A stretch of DNA of 64,000 bases from the NCBI RefSeq assembly GCF_900109955.1, contig NZ_FOJB01000001.1, positions 1,984,001 to 2,048,000 on the forward strand. The letters run 5' to 3'. This stretch comes from Aliiroseovarius sediminilitoris (GTDB lineage Bacteria; Pseudomonadota; Alphaproteobacteria; Rhodobacterales; Rhodobacteraceae). Positions 51,427 to 62,089 of this stretch are shown piece by piece; the first letter of the stretch is position 1, and each line of letters begins with the position of its first letter. The translations under genes and the position numbers were made by a program. A model generated the notes under the pieces. It worked only from the letters and a program-made list of their open reading frames with translations, had not been told where the DNA came from and did not search any database.

Positions 51427-53079
51427 CTAACCGTCCAGAAGTTCTTGCGCGGCGGCCCGTCCGGCATCGGTGATCGTGTCGCCGGAAATCATGCGCGCCA
51501 CCTCGTCCACGCGGGCGGGCGCATCCAGCGGTGTCACATTGGTCAGCGTCATGCCTTGCGACACGGTTTTCTGCACCTGCCAATGATGATCGCCCAAGGC
51601 GGCCACCTGCGGGCTGTGGGTCACAACAAGCACCTGCCCACCCAGGGACAAAGCCGCCAGACGTCGCCCAACCGCGTCGGCCGTCGCCCCACCCACACCG
51701 CGATCAATCTCGTCAAAGATCATGGTCAAGCCGTCAGCTTCACGCGTCAGGCACACTTTCAACGCCAACAGGAACCGGCTGAGTTCGCCACCCGATGCGA
51801 TCCTGTTCAATGGACCTGACGGCGCTCCGGGGTTGGTCGCGACGGTGAATGTAACCTGATCACACCCATCCGGACCCGCATCCATCGGGGTGATTTCTGT
51901 GGTGAATACCGCGCGCTCCATTTTCAATGGCGCCAATTCGCCCGACATGGCCTTATCCAGCGCCTTGGCGGCCGTGACGCGCGCTTGAGTCAGCAAGGCG
52001 GCGGCACTGTTGTAGTGCGTCAGCGCCTTGGCGACATCCTTCTCAAGCCCGGCAATCGCATCCACGCCCGCGTCCAGCGCGTCAAGCCGCGCACGCAGGT
52101 CTTCAGCGAAACCGCCCAGATCATCGGGGGCCACCTGATGCTTGCGGGCCATGGCGCGGATCGCAAACAGACGCTCTTCAACCACTTCCAATTCGTGCGG
52201 ATTGAAAGACAGGGTATCAAGCGCAGCCTCGACCCCCTGCACCGCGTCGCCCAATTCTGCCAAAGCCCGCCCAAGGGCCGAGATCGGCGGATCCAGCGCC
52301 TCGCCCGCCTGATCGGCCACCGCTTCCAGCCACCTGAGCGCATCACCCATCCGCGCCTCGGCCCCCTCGCCAGATGAGAGCGCCTGATGGGCTTTGGTGA
52401 TGTCCTCGCCAATGCGTTCTGCGGCCTGCATCAATCGGCGGCGGCTGTCCAGCTCGGCGTCTTCACCTGGTGCCGGGGCAAGCGCATCCAACTCGGCCAC
52501 CGCGTGGCGCAGGAAATCTTCCTCGGCCTGCGCGGCGGTCAGATCGGCGCGGGCCTGATCCAACGCCTTCGTCGCGCGGGACAGGTCGCGCCATGCCGCG
52601 CGGGTCGCGCCAACTTGGGGACCAAGCGCGCCAAATTCATCCAACAATTGCCGATGCACACGCGGGTTCAGTAGCCCGCGATCATCCTGCTGGCCGTGCA
52701 GCTCGACCAGCGTATCGGACAGCGCGCGCAACACATCGCCCGACACGCGGCGATCATTCACCCACGCCGTCTTGCGCCCATCCGCACGGTTTATGCGCCG
52801 CAATACCAACTCGTCCTCGGCCGGGATCCCCGCTTCATCCAGCACCGCGCGGGCGGGGTGACCATCCGCAAGATCGAACACCGCCGTGACCTCGCCCTGT
52901 TCGGCCCCGGCACGCACAAGATCGGCGCGTCCGCGCCAGCCCAGCACAAAACCAAGACTGTCCAGCAAAATGGATTTTCCCGCACCGGTTTCCCCGGTCA
53001 GAACATTCAGCCCCGGCTGAAACTCAAGCTCCAGCCGGTCAATAATCAGAAGGTCGCGGATATCAAGACCACGCAGCAT
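51427..53079 (-). CDS. recN: DNA repair protein RecN
   Basis: 550 residues, SMC-like. Walker A GETGAGKSILLDSLG near residue 30, long coiled-coil arms, ABC signature ASGGELSRFLLALK and Walker B (FDEIDRGVGG). Acts in double-strand-break repair. No GTTC-N7-GTTC box is seen in the short gap to bamD, so SOS control is not evident here. Follows bamD on the same strand with a 39-nt gap. Confidence 0.95.
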   Translation of the reverse strand: MLRGLDIRDLLIIDRLELEFQPGLNVLTGETGAGKSILLDSLGFVLGWRGRADLVRAGAEQGEVTAVFDLADGHPARAVLDEAGIPAEDELVLRRINRADGRKTAWVNDRRVSGDVLRALSDTLVELHGQQDDRGLLNPRVHRQLLDEFGALGPQVGATRAAWRDLSRATKALDQARADLTAAQAEEDFLRHAVAELDALAPAPGEDAELDSRRRLMQAAERIGEDITKAHQALSSGEGAEARMGDALRWLEAVADQAGEALDPPISALGRALAELGDAVQGVEAALDTLSFNPHELEVVEERLFAIRAMARKHQVAPDDLGGFAEDLRARLDALDAGVDAIAGLEKDVAKALTHYNSAAALLTQARVTAAKALDKAMSGELAPLKMERAVFTTEITPMDAGPDGCDQVTFTVATNPGAPSGPLNRIASGGELSRFLLALKVCLTREADGLTMIFDEIDRGVGGATADAVGRRLAALSLGGQVLVVTHSPQVAALGDHHWQVQKTVSQGMTLTNVTPLDAPARVDEVARMISGDTITDAGRAAAQELLDG

Positions 53080-53118
53080 GATGCCCTCGGTCAGTCGTCG
53101 CCCCGCCCCGGTGAGGGA

Positions 53119-54150
53119 TCAGAGCCATTCGCCCTTGATCAGTTGGCGGTAGACCGCGCTGAGCCAGTTGTTGCCCTTTACCTCGGGTTTCAGCCCGGAC
53201 TTGGTCAGCAAACGATAACTGCTTTGATACCATTCGCTCGACTGGAAATTATACCCCAGAATGGCCCCTGCGGTCTGGGCTTCCTCGACCAATCCAAGCG
53301 ACAGATAGCTTTCCACAAGACGATGCAACGCTTCGGCGACGTGCGTTGTGGTCTGGAACTGCTCGACGACCACGCGGAACCGGTTGATCGCCGATGAATA
53401 ATGTTTGCGTTTCAGGTAATACCGTCCGATTTCCATCTCTTTCGCGGCAAGATGGTCGAAGGCGAGGTCAAATTTCAGGATCGCCGACTTTGCATATTCG
53501 GTGTCAGGATAGCGTTCGATCACGGTGCGCAAAGCTTGCAACGCCTGATATGTCAGGCCTTGGTCGCGGCCGATTTTGTCAATCTGGTCATAATAGCTGA
53601 GCGCCAGAAGATATTGGGCATAGGCCGCATCTTCCGAAGCGGGGTAAAAGTCGATGTAACGCTGTGCGCTGGCGCGCGCCTGTTCATAGTCCTTGTCTTT
53701 GTGGAACGCGAAAGCCTGCATGATCAACGCACGTTTCGCCCATTCCGAATACGGATACAGGCGTTCAACTTCGCCAAACCACTTGGCCGCTTCCGAGGGG
53801 TCTCCGCGGTCAAGATCGTATTCACCGCGCTTATAGATTTCTTCCGCGGTCCACTGATCGATCGGCTTTTTTTCTACCGGTTGGGAAAACGCGCCAAACA
53901 ATCCGCGCCCACCGCCGCCTGAACTGCCTCCAAGGCTGCCAAACCCCAAACTGCCAGACCCACCACCGCATGATGACAGAACGATGCCGGACGCCAGCAT
54001 CACACTGATTAAGCGTTTCGTTTTGAAGCTGCGGCATTCATTTGAAGCGAAACGTGCGCAACGCTCAGATGTCGCGCCGCGTTTCGCAAAAAGCTGTGCG
54101 ACAGGTTCTTCGCGAAACGCTTTAGCTTTGCCAAATTTCACACGGATCAT
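53119..54150 (-). CDS. bamD: Outer-membrane assembly lipoprotein BamD
   Basis: About 343 residues from ATG 54150. Lipobox L-S-S-C in ASGIVLSSC, then an unusual Gly/Ser-rich linker, then five TPR-type repeats (about 105-330) ending in the BamD/ComL fold. The start is problematic: no ATG, GTG or TTG with a basic n-region lies close to the lipobox, so the only start giving KTKRLISVML adds about 48 residues before the signal. The upstream part contains four GCGTTTCG-type repeats. Order lpxC-bamD-recN is conserved in this group. Confidence 0.85.
   Translation of the reverse strand: MIRVKFGKAKAFREEPVAQLFAKRGATSERCARFASNECRSFKTKRLISVMLASGIVLSSCGGGSGSLGFGSLGGSSGGGGRGLFGAFSQPVEKKPIDQWTAEEIYKRGEYDLDRGDPSEAAKWFGEVERLYPYSEWAKRALIMQAFAFHKDKDYEQARASAQRYIDFYPASEDAAYAQYLLALSYYDQIDKIGRDQGLTYQALQALRTVIERYPDTEYAKSAILKFDLAFDHLAAKEMEIGRYYLKRKHYSSAINRFRVVVEQFQTTTHVAEALHRLVESYLSLGLVEEAQTAGAILGYNFQSSEWYQSSYRLLTKSGLKPEVKGNNWLSAVYRQLIKGEWL
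54013..54120. repeat. Four alternating GCGTTTCG/GCGAAACG repeats
   Basis: GCGTTTCG at 54013, GCGAAACG at 54047, GCGTTTCGC at 54079 and GCGAAACGC at 54112. Orientation alternates and spacing is 32-34 bp, about three helical turns. All lie in the N-terminal extension region of bamD. Confidence 0.6.
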
Positions 54151-54306
54151 GACCGGTGCCACCCCAAAAAATTGTCATTCGACCGACTGGTCTGAATTGT
54201 TCCCGCCTGTCCTAGCACAGAAATTTTCGAGGCAAAATGGTTTGCTCGGCAATTTTCGCGCCTCTGGGTCACTTGGCGCATGTTCGCCCCACCCACACGG
54301 TCCGAA

Positions 54307-54337
54307 AAACGCAGAAACCACGCCTGAAAAGCGTGGT
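54307..54337 (-). terminator. Likely terminator of lpxC
   Basis: ACCACGC / GCGTGGT 7-bp stem with 7-nt loop; leftward it runs into TTCTGCGTTTTT. 34 nt beyond the lpxC stop. The rest of the lpxC-bamD gap (54163-54370) shows nothing else. Confidence 0.5.
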
Positions 54338-54370
54338 ATCCGATTTGAAATCAACAGGTTCCGGCCGCGA

Positions 54371-55303
54371 TCATGCCGTCATGGGCAGATCAGAGCGGCG
54401 CACCCCCACGCCCGGCAACCGACGCGCGGTTGCGGCGTCACATTCGACCATGCGCCACGCATCAGGTTTGTCGAACAGGGCGCGCAGCAGTTTGTTGGTC
54501 ATCGCATGGCCCGCCCGATGCCCGACATAGCGTGCTTTCAGCGGCGCGCCCGCCAATGCAAGGTCGCCCACCGCATCCAGCATCTTGTGGCGCACGGCCT
54601 CGTCGATGCGGCGCAGACCACCGGGCGACAGAACATCATCGCCGTCAACGACGACAGCGTTGTCATAGGTGCCCCCCAGCGCAAGCCCCGCCTCGTGCAT
54701 CGCTTCCACGTCGGCACGACGGCAGAAGGTGCGGCAATCGCTGAGTTCGCGCACGAAATTGCCGTTCGACAGGTCCAGACGCTTGTTTTGCGTGCCAATC
54801 ACACGGTCCGGGAACGAAATGTGAAAATCGATCTCAAATCCGTCGGATGGCTCTAACCGGGCCCATATGGCGTGTTCGCCGTCGTCTTCCCGGTATTCGA
54901 CGGGTTTCAGTATCTCAATCACCCGCACAGGTGCGGACAATTCGCGCACGCCGGTCTTCACCAGACCATCGACGAACCGCGCCGCACTGCCGTCCATGAT
55001 CGGCACTTCCGGGCCATCCAGTTCAACCAAAGCGTTATGAATACCACATCCTGCAAGTGCGGCCATGATATGTTCGATGGTTTTGACCTCGACCCCCGCA
55101 TCGTTGCGGATCAGGGTGCATAACGGTGTGGGAACACCCGAGGCCCAATGGGCGGGGACAAGATTGTCCCGGTCCAGAACGTCGATGCGTTTGAACCAGA
55201 TGCCGTGTTCTGCCGAAGCAGGTCGCACGCGCATACGTGCCGGTCGCCCGGAGTGAAGTCCGGTGCCGGTAAATGTCACACTGCTTGCAACTGTGGTTTG
55301 CAC
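54371..55303 (-). CDS. lpxC: UDP-3-O-acyl-N-acetylglucosamine deacetylase
   Basis: 310 residues from a GTG at 55303 (SD AGAGG at 6 nt); the longer in-frame upstream sequence exceeds family length. Zinc ligands in KTIEHIMAAL and in the later HKMLDAVGDLAL region, and catalytic H in the VGHRAGHAMTN block. First committed step of lipid A synthesis. Downstream of ftsZ on the same strand, the usual dcw-end position. Confidence 0.94.
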   Translation of the reverse strand: MQTTVASSVTFTGTGLHSGRPARMRVRPASAEHGIWFKRIDVLDRDNLVPAHWASGVPTPLCTLIRNDAGVEVKTIEHIMAALAGCGIHNALVELDGPEVPIMDGSAARFVDGLVKTGVRELSAPVRVIEILKPVEYREDDGEHAIWARLEPSDGFEIDFHISFPDRVIGTQNKRLDLSNGNFVRELSDCRTFCRRADVEAMHEAGLALGGTYDNAVVVDGDDVLSPGGLRRIDEAVRHKMLDAVGDLALAGAPLKARYVGHRAGHAMTNKLLRALFDKPDAWRMVECDAATARRLPGVGVRRSDLPMTA

Positions 55304-55850
55304 GTGTTGCCTCTTTATTTGCCTCAGTTCGGATCGCGCCGCCTTGGGGTCATGCTTGATGATCCAGCATCCGGTTCGATCCACATTCTTCGCCGCGCCA
55401 GGAGCCGCAGACAACAAGGTTCTGTGTGGAGTGGCACAGGTCCTTAGCGTCTTGGGTCTGTGTGGCGTCCGGTTCTATCCGTTCACCACTGCCAGTCTCC
55501 GTGCGTAAAAAGGTGTTTGAAACCGTTCCATGCAGCGGCAGGTCTGACGCGCTCCAAGCATGTATGGCTTGGTGACACAGAGGTAAATCCTGCCCGGTGC
55601 AATAACAATTCAAACCTCTGTAACGGTCTGTAACATCAGGACTCGCTCGGGCGGGAGGTTGCCGAAGCGCCTATCCCCGAGCCACAAAGGGTTGTTTCCA
55701 AAAGAAAAAGACCCACCACATGGCAGGTCTCTTTTGGTGATTTAGTGAACGGTGAAACAGTGTCTCGGCACAGAAGTCGTCCTGCTGTGGACCTGGTGCA
55801 ACATCAGGATCACGCGAAGCTGCTGTCGCGCGATCCTGTTTGTCACAAAC
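55304..55850. other. ftsZ-lpxC intergenic region
   Basis: 547 nt without a convincing gene on either strand. It contains a likely ftsZ terminator at about 55701-55734 (leftward stem AGACCTGCC / GGTGGGTCT with two wobble pairs, then TTTTTCTTTT). The lpxC promoter must lie in the remaining part. Confidence 0.6.
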
Positions 55851-57494
55851 CTAGTTCGCCTGACGTCGCAGGAAGGCCGGAATTTCAACCTTGTCGTGTT
55901 CTGGGTCGGCTGCCGGCGCCTGCGGTTGGGCGGGCCGTTCGGATTGCACCGGCGGTTGGCTGCGAGCCTGATCTTCGGCGCCTGCGGCCCCTGATCCGGT
56001 CATCCGATTGATCAACGAGTTGATGCCAAAGCGCGGTTTGTCATGCGCGGCGGCGTCGGAGTGGGCCGGGGCTTCGCGATGCGGCGCGGGCTGTTGCGCG
56101 CGCGGCTGATTGTGCACGGCGGCTTGCAAACGGGCCAAAGCCTCGGGCGATGGGGTGCCCGGTGTTGGCGCCCGCGGGGCCACAAATGTTGCCACATCCG
56201 GTTGCTCGTCATAACCCGTGGGCGCGGCTTCCTGTTCGCGCGGCTGATAAGCCGGTGGTGGAATATCACCGCCGGCCTGATCGGCGTGGAACACGTTTTC
56301 GGTCGGCGCTTTCGGGGCGACTTCTTCCCGCTCCAGATCGCCAAACAATGTTGGTTCACTGGCGGCAACCTCAGCCGAGGGAGCTTTCGGCGCAGGCGAA
56401 TTTTCAATCGCAGCCGCTGCGGCAACCGCATCAGGTGCTTCGGCTTCCATCTTCTGCTCGACTTCAAGCGGCGCTTGCAGCGGTGAAGCAAGGCTGCGAC
56501 GCGGCAACGGCATTTCGGTGTTCACATCCACCGCGTCGATGCCGGTGGCCACCACGGACACACGCATCGCGCCTTCCATGTCGGTGTCCAGCGTCGAACC
56601 GACGATGATATTGGCGTCCTGATCCACTTCCTCGCGGATACGGTTGGCCGCTTCGTCCAGTTCGAACAGGGTCAGGTCGTAACCGCCGGTGATGTTGATC
56701 AACACACCTTTCGCGCCGCGCAGGCTGATTTCATCCAGCAGCGGGTTGGCAATGGCTTTCTCGGCGGCCTGAACGGCGCGATCTTCGCCATTTGCTTCGC
56801 CTGTGCCCATCATGGCTTTGCCCATCTCGTCCATCACGGCGCGGACATCCGCGAAGTCGAGGTTGATGAGGCCGGGGCGAACCATCAGGTCCGTAACACC
56901 CTTAACGCCTTGATAAAGCACGTCATCCGCCATCGAGAACGCCTCGGTAAAGGTCGTTTTCTCATTGGCCAGACGGAACAGGTTCTGGTTCGGGATGATG
57001 ATCAGCGTATCGACCATCTTTTGCAAAGCTTCCACACCGTCTTCCGCCTGACGCATCCGTTTTGCGCCTTCGAATTGGAAGGGTTTGGTCACAACACCAA
57101 CGGTCAGAACACCCAATTCACGCGCGGCTTGCGCGATGATCGGGGCTGCACCTGTCCCGGTGCCACCACCCATACCGGCGGTGATAAAGCACATATGCGC
57201 ACCAGCAAGGTGATCGACGATCTGTTCAATCGATTCCTCGGCTGCGGCTGCACCGACCGACGCGCGGGCACCTGCGCCCAACCCCTCGGTCACTTTCACA
57301 CCCATCTGGATGCGGTCTTTCGATCGCGAATGCTGCAAAGCCTGCGCGTCTGTATTTGCTACAACGAATTCAACGCCCTCGAGTTCCTTCTCGATCATGT
57401 TGTTGACAGCGTTGCCACCGGCACCGCCTACACCAAACACCGTGATACGAGGTTTCAACTCTTCCTGACCGGGCAAGGTAAGGTTCAAAGTCAT
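55851..57494 (-). CDS. ftsZ: Cell division protein FtsZ
   Basis: 547 residues. Tubulin-signature GGGTGTG at 109-115, complete GTPase core to about 320, a long linker rich in Ala, Pro and Glu, and a conserved C-terminal peptide (EIPAFLRRQ) for FtsA/ZipA-type partners. The linker is long even for alphaproteobacteria. A 234-nt gap to ftsA contains one GANTC (57571-57575), the CcrM methylation motif; one site is weak evidence of cell-cycle control. Confidence 0.97.
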   Translation of the reverse strand: MTLNLTLPGQEELKPRITVFGVGGAGGNAVNNMIEKELEGVEFVVANTDAQALQHSRSKDRIQMGVKVTEGLGAGARASVGAAAAEESIEQIVDHLAGAHMCFITAGMGGGTGTGAAPIIAQAARELGVLTVGVVTKPFQFEGAKRMRQAEDGVEALQKMVDTLIIIPNQNLFRLANEKTTFTEAFSMADDVLYQGVKGVTDLMVRPGLINLDFADVRAVMDEMGKAMMGTGEANGEDRAVQAAEKAIANPLLDEISLRGAKGVLINITGGYDLTLFELDEAANRIREEVDQDANIIVGSTLDTDMEGAMRVSVVATGIDAVDVNTEMPLPRRSLASPLQAPLEVEQKMEAEAPDAVAAAAAIENSPAPKAPSAEVAASEPTLFGDLEREEVAPKAPTENVFHADQAGGDIPPPAYQPREQEAAPTGYDEQPDVATFVAPRAPTPGTPSPEALARLQAAVHNQPRAQQPAPHREAPAHSDAAAHDKPRFGINSLINRMTGSGAAGAEDQARSQPPVQSERPAQPQAPAADPEHDKVEIPAFLRRQAN

Positions 57495-57728
57495 GATTTG
57501 TCCGCCTGTCTATGTCCGCGCCGCACCGATGTCCCCCGATGGCGGCCAATATGGTCTTTTAATTCCGACTGAATCGCCGGTTACTGCCTCATTTGGTCCA
57601 TGTTAACCCATAAAACAGCCTTCCGTCACGCCCTAAAGGGTCGGAAAGCCGCAAAATATTGAGGGATTATCGAAGATTTCAGCAGGATTTCGCCGAAGCC
57701 ACCGCATGTTGCTGCCCGGACGACCCAT

Positions 57729-59063
57729 TCACCAATTGTCTTTGAACCACCGGAAGGCGCGCCGCAGGCTGCGGGCGGGGTAGCTTTCCGCAGGAATGTC
57801 GAAATCCCACCATTCGTCCTGCGGGTGAGCGGCGAACAGGCACAGCCCGACGGACGAGGCAAACCCAGCCCCCGTGGCGGCCTGTGGCAAACCCTGCACG
57901 CGCAAAGGCCGACCGATCCGCACTTGCTGGCCCAGAATTTTCGGGGCGAGCCCGTCCAATCCGGGAATTTGGCTGCCGCCGCCGGTCAGCACGATCTGCT
58001 GGCTGCGCAAATGCTCAAACCCAGACGCATCAAGACAGGCCCGGACCTCCTCCAGGATTTCCTCGACCCTCGGTCGCATGATGCCGATCAGTTCGGCCCG
58101 GCTGACGGTGCGGCGGTCATGTTCCCAATCACCCGTGTCGCCGCCGATCTCGATCATCTCGCGATCATCCATGCCGGTGGCAACGACGCCGCCATAGAAA
58201 GTCTTGATGCGTTCCGCCGTCGACAAGGGCACTTGAAGCCCCTTCGAGATGTCCGAGGTCACGTGATCCCCGCCCAATCGCACACTGTCAGAATAAATCA
58301 TGTGCTTTTTCATGAAGATGGACAGACCAGTTGAACCACCACCCAAATCGATACAGGCCGCGCCCAGCTCCTGTTCGTCTTCCACCAAGGCGGAAATGCC
58401 GGACACATAGGCCGAGCTGGCCAGCCCCGCCAGTTCAAGATCGCAACGTTTGATGCAATAGAGCAGGTTCTGAATGACCGCTGAATCGACGGTCAGAACA
58501 TGCATGTCCACCGCAAGCCGGTTGCCGATCTGCCCGCGCGGGTCGCTCAGTCCCGACCGGTGATCCAGCGCGAAATTGACCGGCTGGGCGTGCAACACTT
58601 CGCGCCCGTCGCCGATATCCGGCATGTCGCACGCAGCCAGCACCCGCGCGACGTCATCTTCCGTCACGGCCGAGTCGTTCAGCTCCACGACACCATCCAG
58701 CCCATAGCTGCGCGGGTTTGCACCCGAGAAACATGCAATCACGTGGTCAACACGGATGTTTGCCATTTTCTGCGCGGCCTGGATGGCGGTGCGAATGGCG
58801 CGTTCGGTTTCCTGCATCGCATCAATCTCGCCGAAGCGCACGCCGCGTGACCGCGTGGTCGCCGCCCCGATGATACGAAACGCGCTTTGCCCGGCCAGGC
58901 TGCCCACCCCATCGCTTTCCCGAAACTGGTCCGGCCCGTCGAAGCGCAGGATCAGACAGGCGATCTTCGAGCTGCCGATATCCAGAATTGCGATCACACC
59001 TCGCTGCATGGCGGCTTCGCGCATCGAGCGCATGGCGCGCTGCTGGCTGTAAATATCGGTCAT
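57729..59063 (-). CDS. ftsA: Cell division protein FtsA
   Basis: 444 residues, actin-like. ATP-binding IAILDIGSSKIACLI near residue 25, then ACIDLGGGSTGLSIF and VLTGGGSQIPGL. C-terminal amphipathic helix (SLRRAFRWFKDNW) for membrane anchoring. Links FtsZ to the membrane. Its start overlaps ftsQ by 4 nt. Confidence 0.95.
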   Translation of the reverse strand: MTDIYSQQRAMRSMREAAMQRGVIAILDIGSSKIACLILRFDGPDQFRESDGVGSLAGQSAFRIIGAATTRSRGVRFGEIDAMQETERAIRTAIQAAQKMANIRVDHVIACFSGANPRSYGLDGVVELNDSAVTEDDVARVLAACDMPDIGDGREVLHAQPVNFALDHRSGLSDPRGQIGNRLAVDMHVLTVDSAVIQNLLYCIKRCDLELAGLASSAYVSGISALVEDEQELGAACIDLGGGSTGLSIFMKKHMIYSDSVRLGGDHVTSDISKGLQVPLSTAERIKTFYGGVVATGMDDREMIEIGGDTGDWEHDRRTVSRAELIGIMRPRVEEILEEVRACLDASGFEHLRSQQIVLTGGGSQIPGLDGLAPKILGQQVRIGRPLRVQGLPQAATGAGFASSVGLCLFAAHPQDEWWDFDIPAESYPARSLRRAFRWFKDNW

Positions 59064-60022
59064 TGGTCTTCTACTCCAAACTCAATCGCACGAATGCGGC
59101 GCAATTCTTCGACGGCAGGCTCGCCCAATCGAAGCGTCGGTCTCAGGGGATTTCTCATGTCAACTACGGTCAAATCGCGCGCCATCACCTCTTGCGCCTG
59201 ATCCAGCGCGATCACTTGCTCCAGGGCTGCGACGGGGTCGTTTTCCGGCAACAGGATGCGCTGCTTGGTGGCCAGCACCACGTCCCAGCGGCGTTCGCCC
59301 ACTCGAACGAGGCCGCGCAATTGCGGGCCAAACGGATGCGCCGTCTCGATCAGGTCCAGGGCTTCTTTTACAGCCTTGTCAGCCCCGACACCGGCAATCA
59401 GCGGCAGGTCCGACCGACCATCGCGCGCCAACAGGCTTGCGACGCGGTGGCCGGTGCGATCCAGCAGATCAAGGATGCCGTCGTGGCGCCAGATGATGAC
59501 CGGCTGGCGTTCGGTGATGGCGACTTCCAACACCCCGCCAGGCCGCACCCGCAGATCGGCCTTTTCAACCACGTCCAACTGGGTGATTTCCTGTCGCATC
59601 GCTTCCAGATCCAGATCAAAGCTGGAAATGGGGAAGTCGACCGGTAGCATTTGCCGCACCGCGTCGGCAACCACCGGTGTCGCACCTTCGACCGCCATCA
59701 GTTTGACCATAAATTCAGGCCGCTCCTGCACAGACCTCTGTATCTGGGTGTATTTTTCAGCAAGGGCTTCGCGATTGTCGGGGATTGAGAAATACCATCC
59801 GACCGTCAAAAGCACGGCAAAGACGGGAAGCCCGACCCGCAGGAATGACCGAAACGCCGGGGTCAGCCAGAGCCGATGCACCTTATAGGCCATGCGTGAC
59901 GGTGCCGGATCACGATGAAGGGTCTCGCCCCCTCGCGCGGTGCCATTTGAACCCGTCGGGCGTGGCGCGGCAACGGAATGATACGGGCCCGAAGGGCGTG
60001 ATTTTCGCATCAACGATCGCAT
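59060..60022 (-). CDS. ftsQ: Cell division protein FtsQ
   Basis: 320 residues from ATG 60022, chosen because GGAGG lies 7 nt upstream; ATG 60010 is an alternative at the ddl stop. Cytoplasmic Arg/Pro-rich part (about 1-60), one TM helix (about 64-84), then POTRA and beta domains. Coupled by overlap to ddl and ftsA. Confidence 0.92.
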   Translation of the reverse strand: MRSLMRKSRPSGPYHSVAAPRPTGSNGTARGGETLHRDPAPSRMAYKVHRLWLTPAFRSFLRVGLPVFAVLLTVGWYFSIPDNREALAEKYTQIQRSVQERPEFMVKLMAVEGATPVVADAVRQMLPVDFPISSFDLDLEAMRQEITQLDVVEKADLRVRPGGVLEVAITERQPVIIWRHDGILDLLDRTGHRVASLLARDGRSDLPLIAGVGADKAVKEALDLIETAHPFGPQLRGLVRVGERRWDVVLATKQRILLPENDPVAALEQVIALDQAQEVMARDLTVVDMRNPLRPTLRLGEPAVEELRRIRAIEFGVEDQ

Positions 60023-60924
60023 GAGGCGTCCTCCACCATCCATGCGCAGAATTGTCCGAAAGTGATCCCGTGATGCGCCGCTTGTTCAGGGGCCAGAGAT
60101 GTGGGCGTCATGCCCGGCTGCGTGTTTGTCTCAAGCAGGATCAATCCGTCCAAACCGCGCGCCTCGTCCCAACGGAAATCCGTGCGGCTGACACCGCGGC
60201 AGCCCAACACCGCGTGGGCGCGCAAGGCGTAATCCAGACAGGCGGCTTCGATGTCAGCAGGGATGTCGGCGGGCATGATGTGGCGCGACCCACCTTCGGC
60301 ATATTTCGCGTCATAGTCATACCAGCCATCGGTCAGAATGTCGGTCACGCCAAGCGCCCGATCCCCCATGACAGTGGTCGTCATTTCGCGCCCCGGCGCA
60401 TAGGTTTCTACCATCACCGTTTCGGGCATGGTCGGGGCAAGTTGTGGGGGCGTGTTCGCCCCGTCCTGAACAATGTAGATACCGACCGAGCTGCCCTCGT
60501 TATACGGCTTCACCACATAAGGCGGCTCCATCACATGACGTGCGCGCACCTCGTGGGCGGGCGCCAGCACGCTATCGACAACCGGTAGACCAGCGACGCG
60601 GAATGCGTCCTTCGCGCGCTCCTTGTCCATCGCAAGCGAGGACGCCAACACGCCGGAATGGGTATAGGGGATTTGCAGCCACTCAAGCAGACCCTGCACA
60701 CAGCCATCTTCGCCCCAGCGGCCGTGTAATGCGTTGAACACCACGTCGGGGGCCTCTGCGCGCAAACGCTCGGAAAGATCGGAACCGGCGTCAATCGCGA
60801 CCACGTCATAGCCCTCGCCCTTCAGTGCCGCAACGCATTCGCGCCCGGAACTCAGCGAGACCTCCCGTTCAGCCGAATGGCCGCCCAGAAGAACCACAAC
60901 TTTCGAGACTGTCTTGCCCGACAT
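60010..60924 (-). CDS. ddl: D-alanine--D-alanine ligase
   Basis: 304 residues, ATP-grasp. LLGGHSAEREVSLSSG at the start, HGRWGEDGCVQGLLE, and ETNTQPGMTPTSL at the metal site. Overlaps ftsQ. A 231-nt gap to murB upstream shows no gene I trust; it contains a GCCCTTG/CAAGGGGC hairpin-like sequence without a T-run. Confidence 0.95.
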   Translation of the reverse strand: MSGKTVSKVVVLLGGHSAEREVSLSSGRECVAALKGEGYDVVAIDAGSDLSERLRAEAPDVVFNALHGRWGEDGCVQGLLEWLQIPYTHSGVLASSLAMDKERAKDAFRVAGLPVVDSVLAPAHEVRARHVMEPPYVVKPYNEGSSVGIYIVQDGANTPPQLAPTMPETVMVETYAPGREMTTTVMGDRALGVTDILTDGWYDYDAKYAEGGSRHIMPADIPADIEAACLDYALRAHAVLGCRGVSRTDFRWDEARGLDGLILLETNTQPGMTPTSLAPEQAAHHGITFGQFCAWMVEDASCDR

Positions 60925-61155
60925 GCCTGCTCTTTTGCCTCGTCCTTGATCGCGAGAACGCGACCAACTGCCCAGCCGTTTCCGGCGCCTATCCGCACTT
61001 TGCGCGCGGCGTTTATCTTTATCGGAGGCTGTACCGCCCCTTTGCTCAGGGCTTTATGCCCCTTGTTTGCAAGGGCGTTTGCCCCTTGTCGCCGGTTCAT
61101 TTCGACCGGATCTGAAGGGCCTGCCCGACCCCGGTATCTGCGCGCATACGTTGGC

Positions 61156-62088
61156 TTATTTATCTGCCAATTCACCCACGCGCATGATTTCCCATACTAG
61201 CTCTATGCCACTGTGTTCGTAAACCTTTTTTCTGACCTCTTCGCCTAATCCTTCAAGTTCTGCGGCACTGGCGTCGCCGGTGTTTGTCAGAAAATTGGCG
61301 TGCATCGGGTTCATCTGCGCCCCGCCAAGGGTCGCGCCGCGCATCCCCGCGGCCTCGATCACCTTCCACGCCTTCAACTCGTGACTGTCATCGGCGCGCC
61401 CGGTCGAACTGAAACCGACCGGGTTGCGGAAGGTCGATCCGGCGGTGCGGTCCTTGGTGGGTTGGGTCTCGTCGCGCTTGGCCAGTTGCGCCTCCATCCG
61501 GGCGACAAGCCGGGCAGGATCGCCCATCGGGCCTTCAAATGTTGCGCTGGTGATCACGCAACCGTCCGGAAGATCGGTCTGGCGGTATTGAAAATTGAGG
61601 TCGTCAGCAGTCAGTGTCACCCGCTCGCCTGATCGCGTGATGGCCTGCGCTTCGACGAAAACATCAGCGACATAAGAGCCATAGCACCCGGCGTTCATCC
61701 GAACCGCGCCACCGATGGCACCCGGAATTGTGCGCAGAAAGGTCAGGTCGACACCCGCGTCCGCAGCTTTGCGCGCCACATGGGCGTCCAGTGCGGCGAC
61801 GCCAGCGGTGACGCGGTTGCCATCAACCGCAATCCGGTTGAAGCTTCGCCCCAACCGGATCACCACGCCACGAATACCGCCGTCGCGCACGATCAGGTTC
61901 GACCCGACCCCCATCGGAAAAACCGGCACATCCGGGTCAAGCGCGGCCAGAAACTGCGCCAGATCACTGTCATCGGCAGGCATGAAGAACCAGTCGGCGG
62001 GGCCGCCCACGCGCAGCCAAGTCAGGGTGGACAAGTCCTTGTCAGACACCAGCGCCCCGCGCGTTTCGATCTTGCTTGGATGGGTCAC
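61156..62088 (-). CDS. murB: UDP-N-acetylmuramate dehydrogenase
   Basis: 310 residues, FAD-dependent. [12 protein letters not shown] and [10 protein letters not shown] (FAD site), AGSTFRNP and the final glutamate (GIELVWEI) mark MurB. Reduces the enolpyruvyl group to make UDP-MurNAc. Follows the two DUF2484 genes with a 1-nt gap. Confidence 0.95.
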   Translation of the reverse strand: MTHPSKIETRGALVSDKDLSTLTWLRVGGPADWFFMPADDSDLAQFLAALDPDVPVFPMGVGSNLIVRDGGIRGVVIRLGRSFNRIAVDGNRVTAGVAALDAHVARKAADAGVDLTFLRTIPGAIGGAVRMNAGCYGSYVADVFVEAQAITRSGERVTLTADDLNFQYRQTDLPDGCVITSATFEGPMGDPARLVARMEAQLAKRDETQPTKDRTAGSTFRNPVGFSSTGRADDSHELKAWKVIEAAGMRGATLGGAQMNPMHANFLTNTGDASAAELEGLGEEVRKKVYEHSGIELVWEIMRVGELADK

Positions 62089-62089
62089 T

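Noticed and set aside
57495-57728. CtrA/CcrM control region of ftsZ
   Set aside because: One GANTC and a loose TTAACC-like sequence are expected by chance in 234 nt; not enough to annotate.
60852-61175. 107-codon minus-strand frame between ddl and murB
   Set aside because: Overlaps both ddl and murB, no SD, basic low-quality composition.
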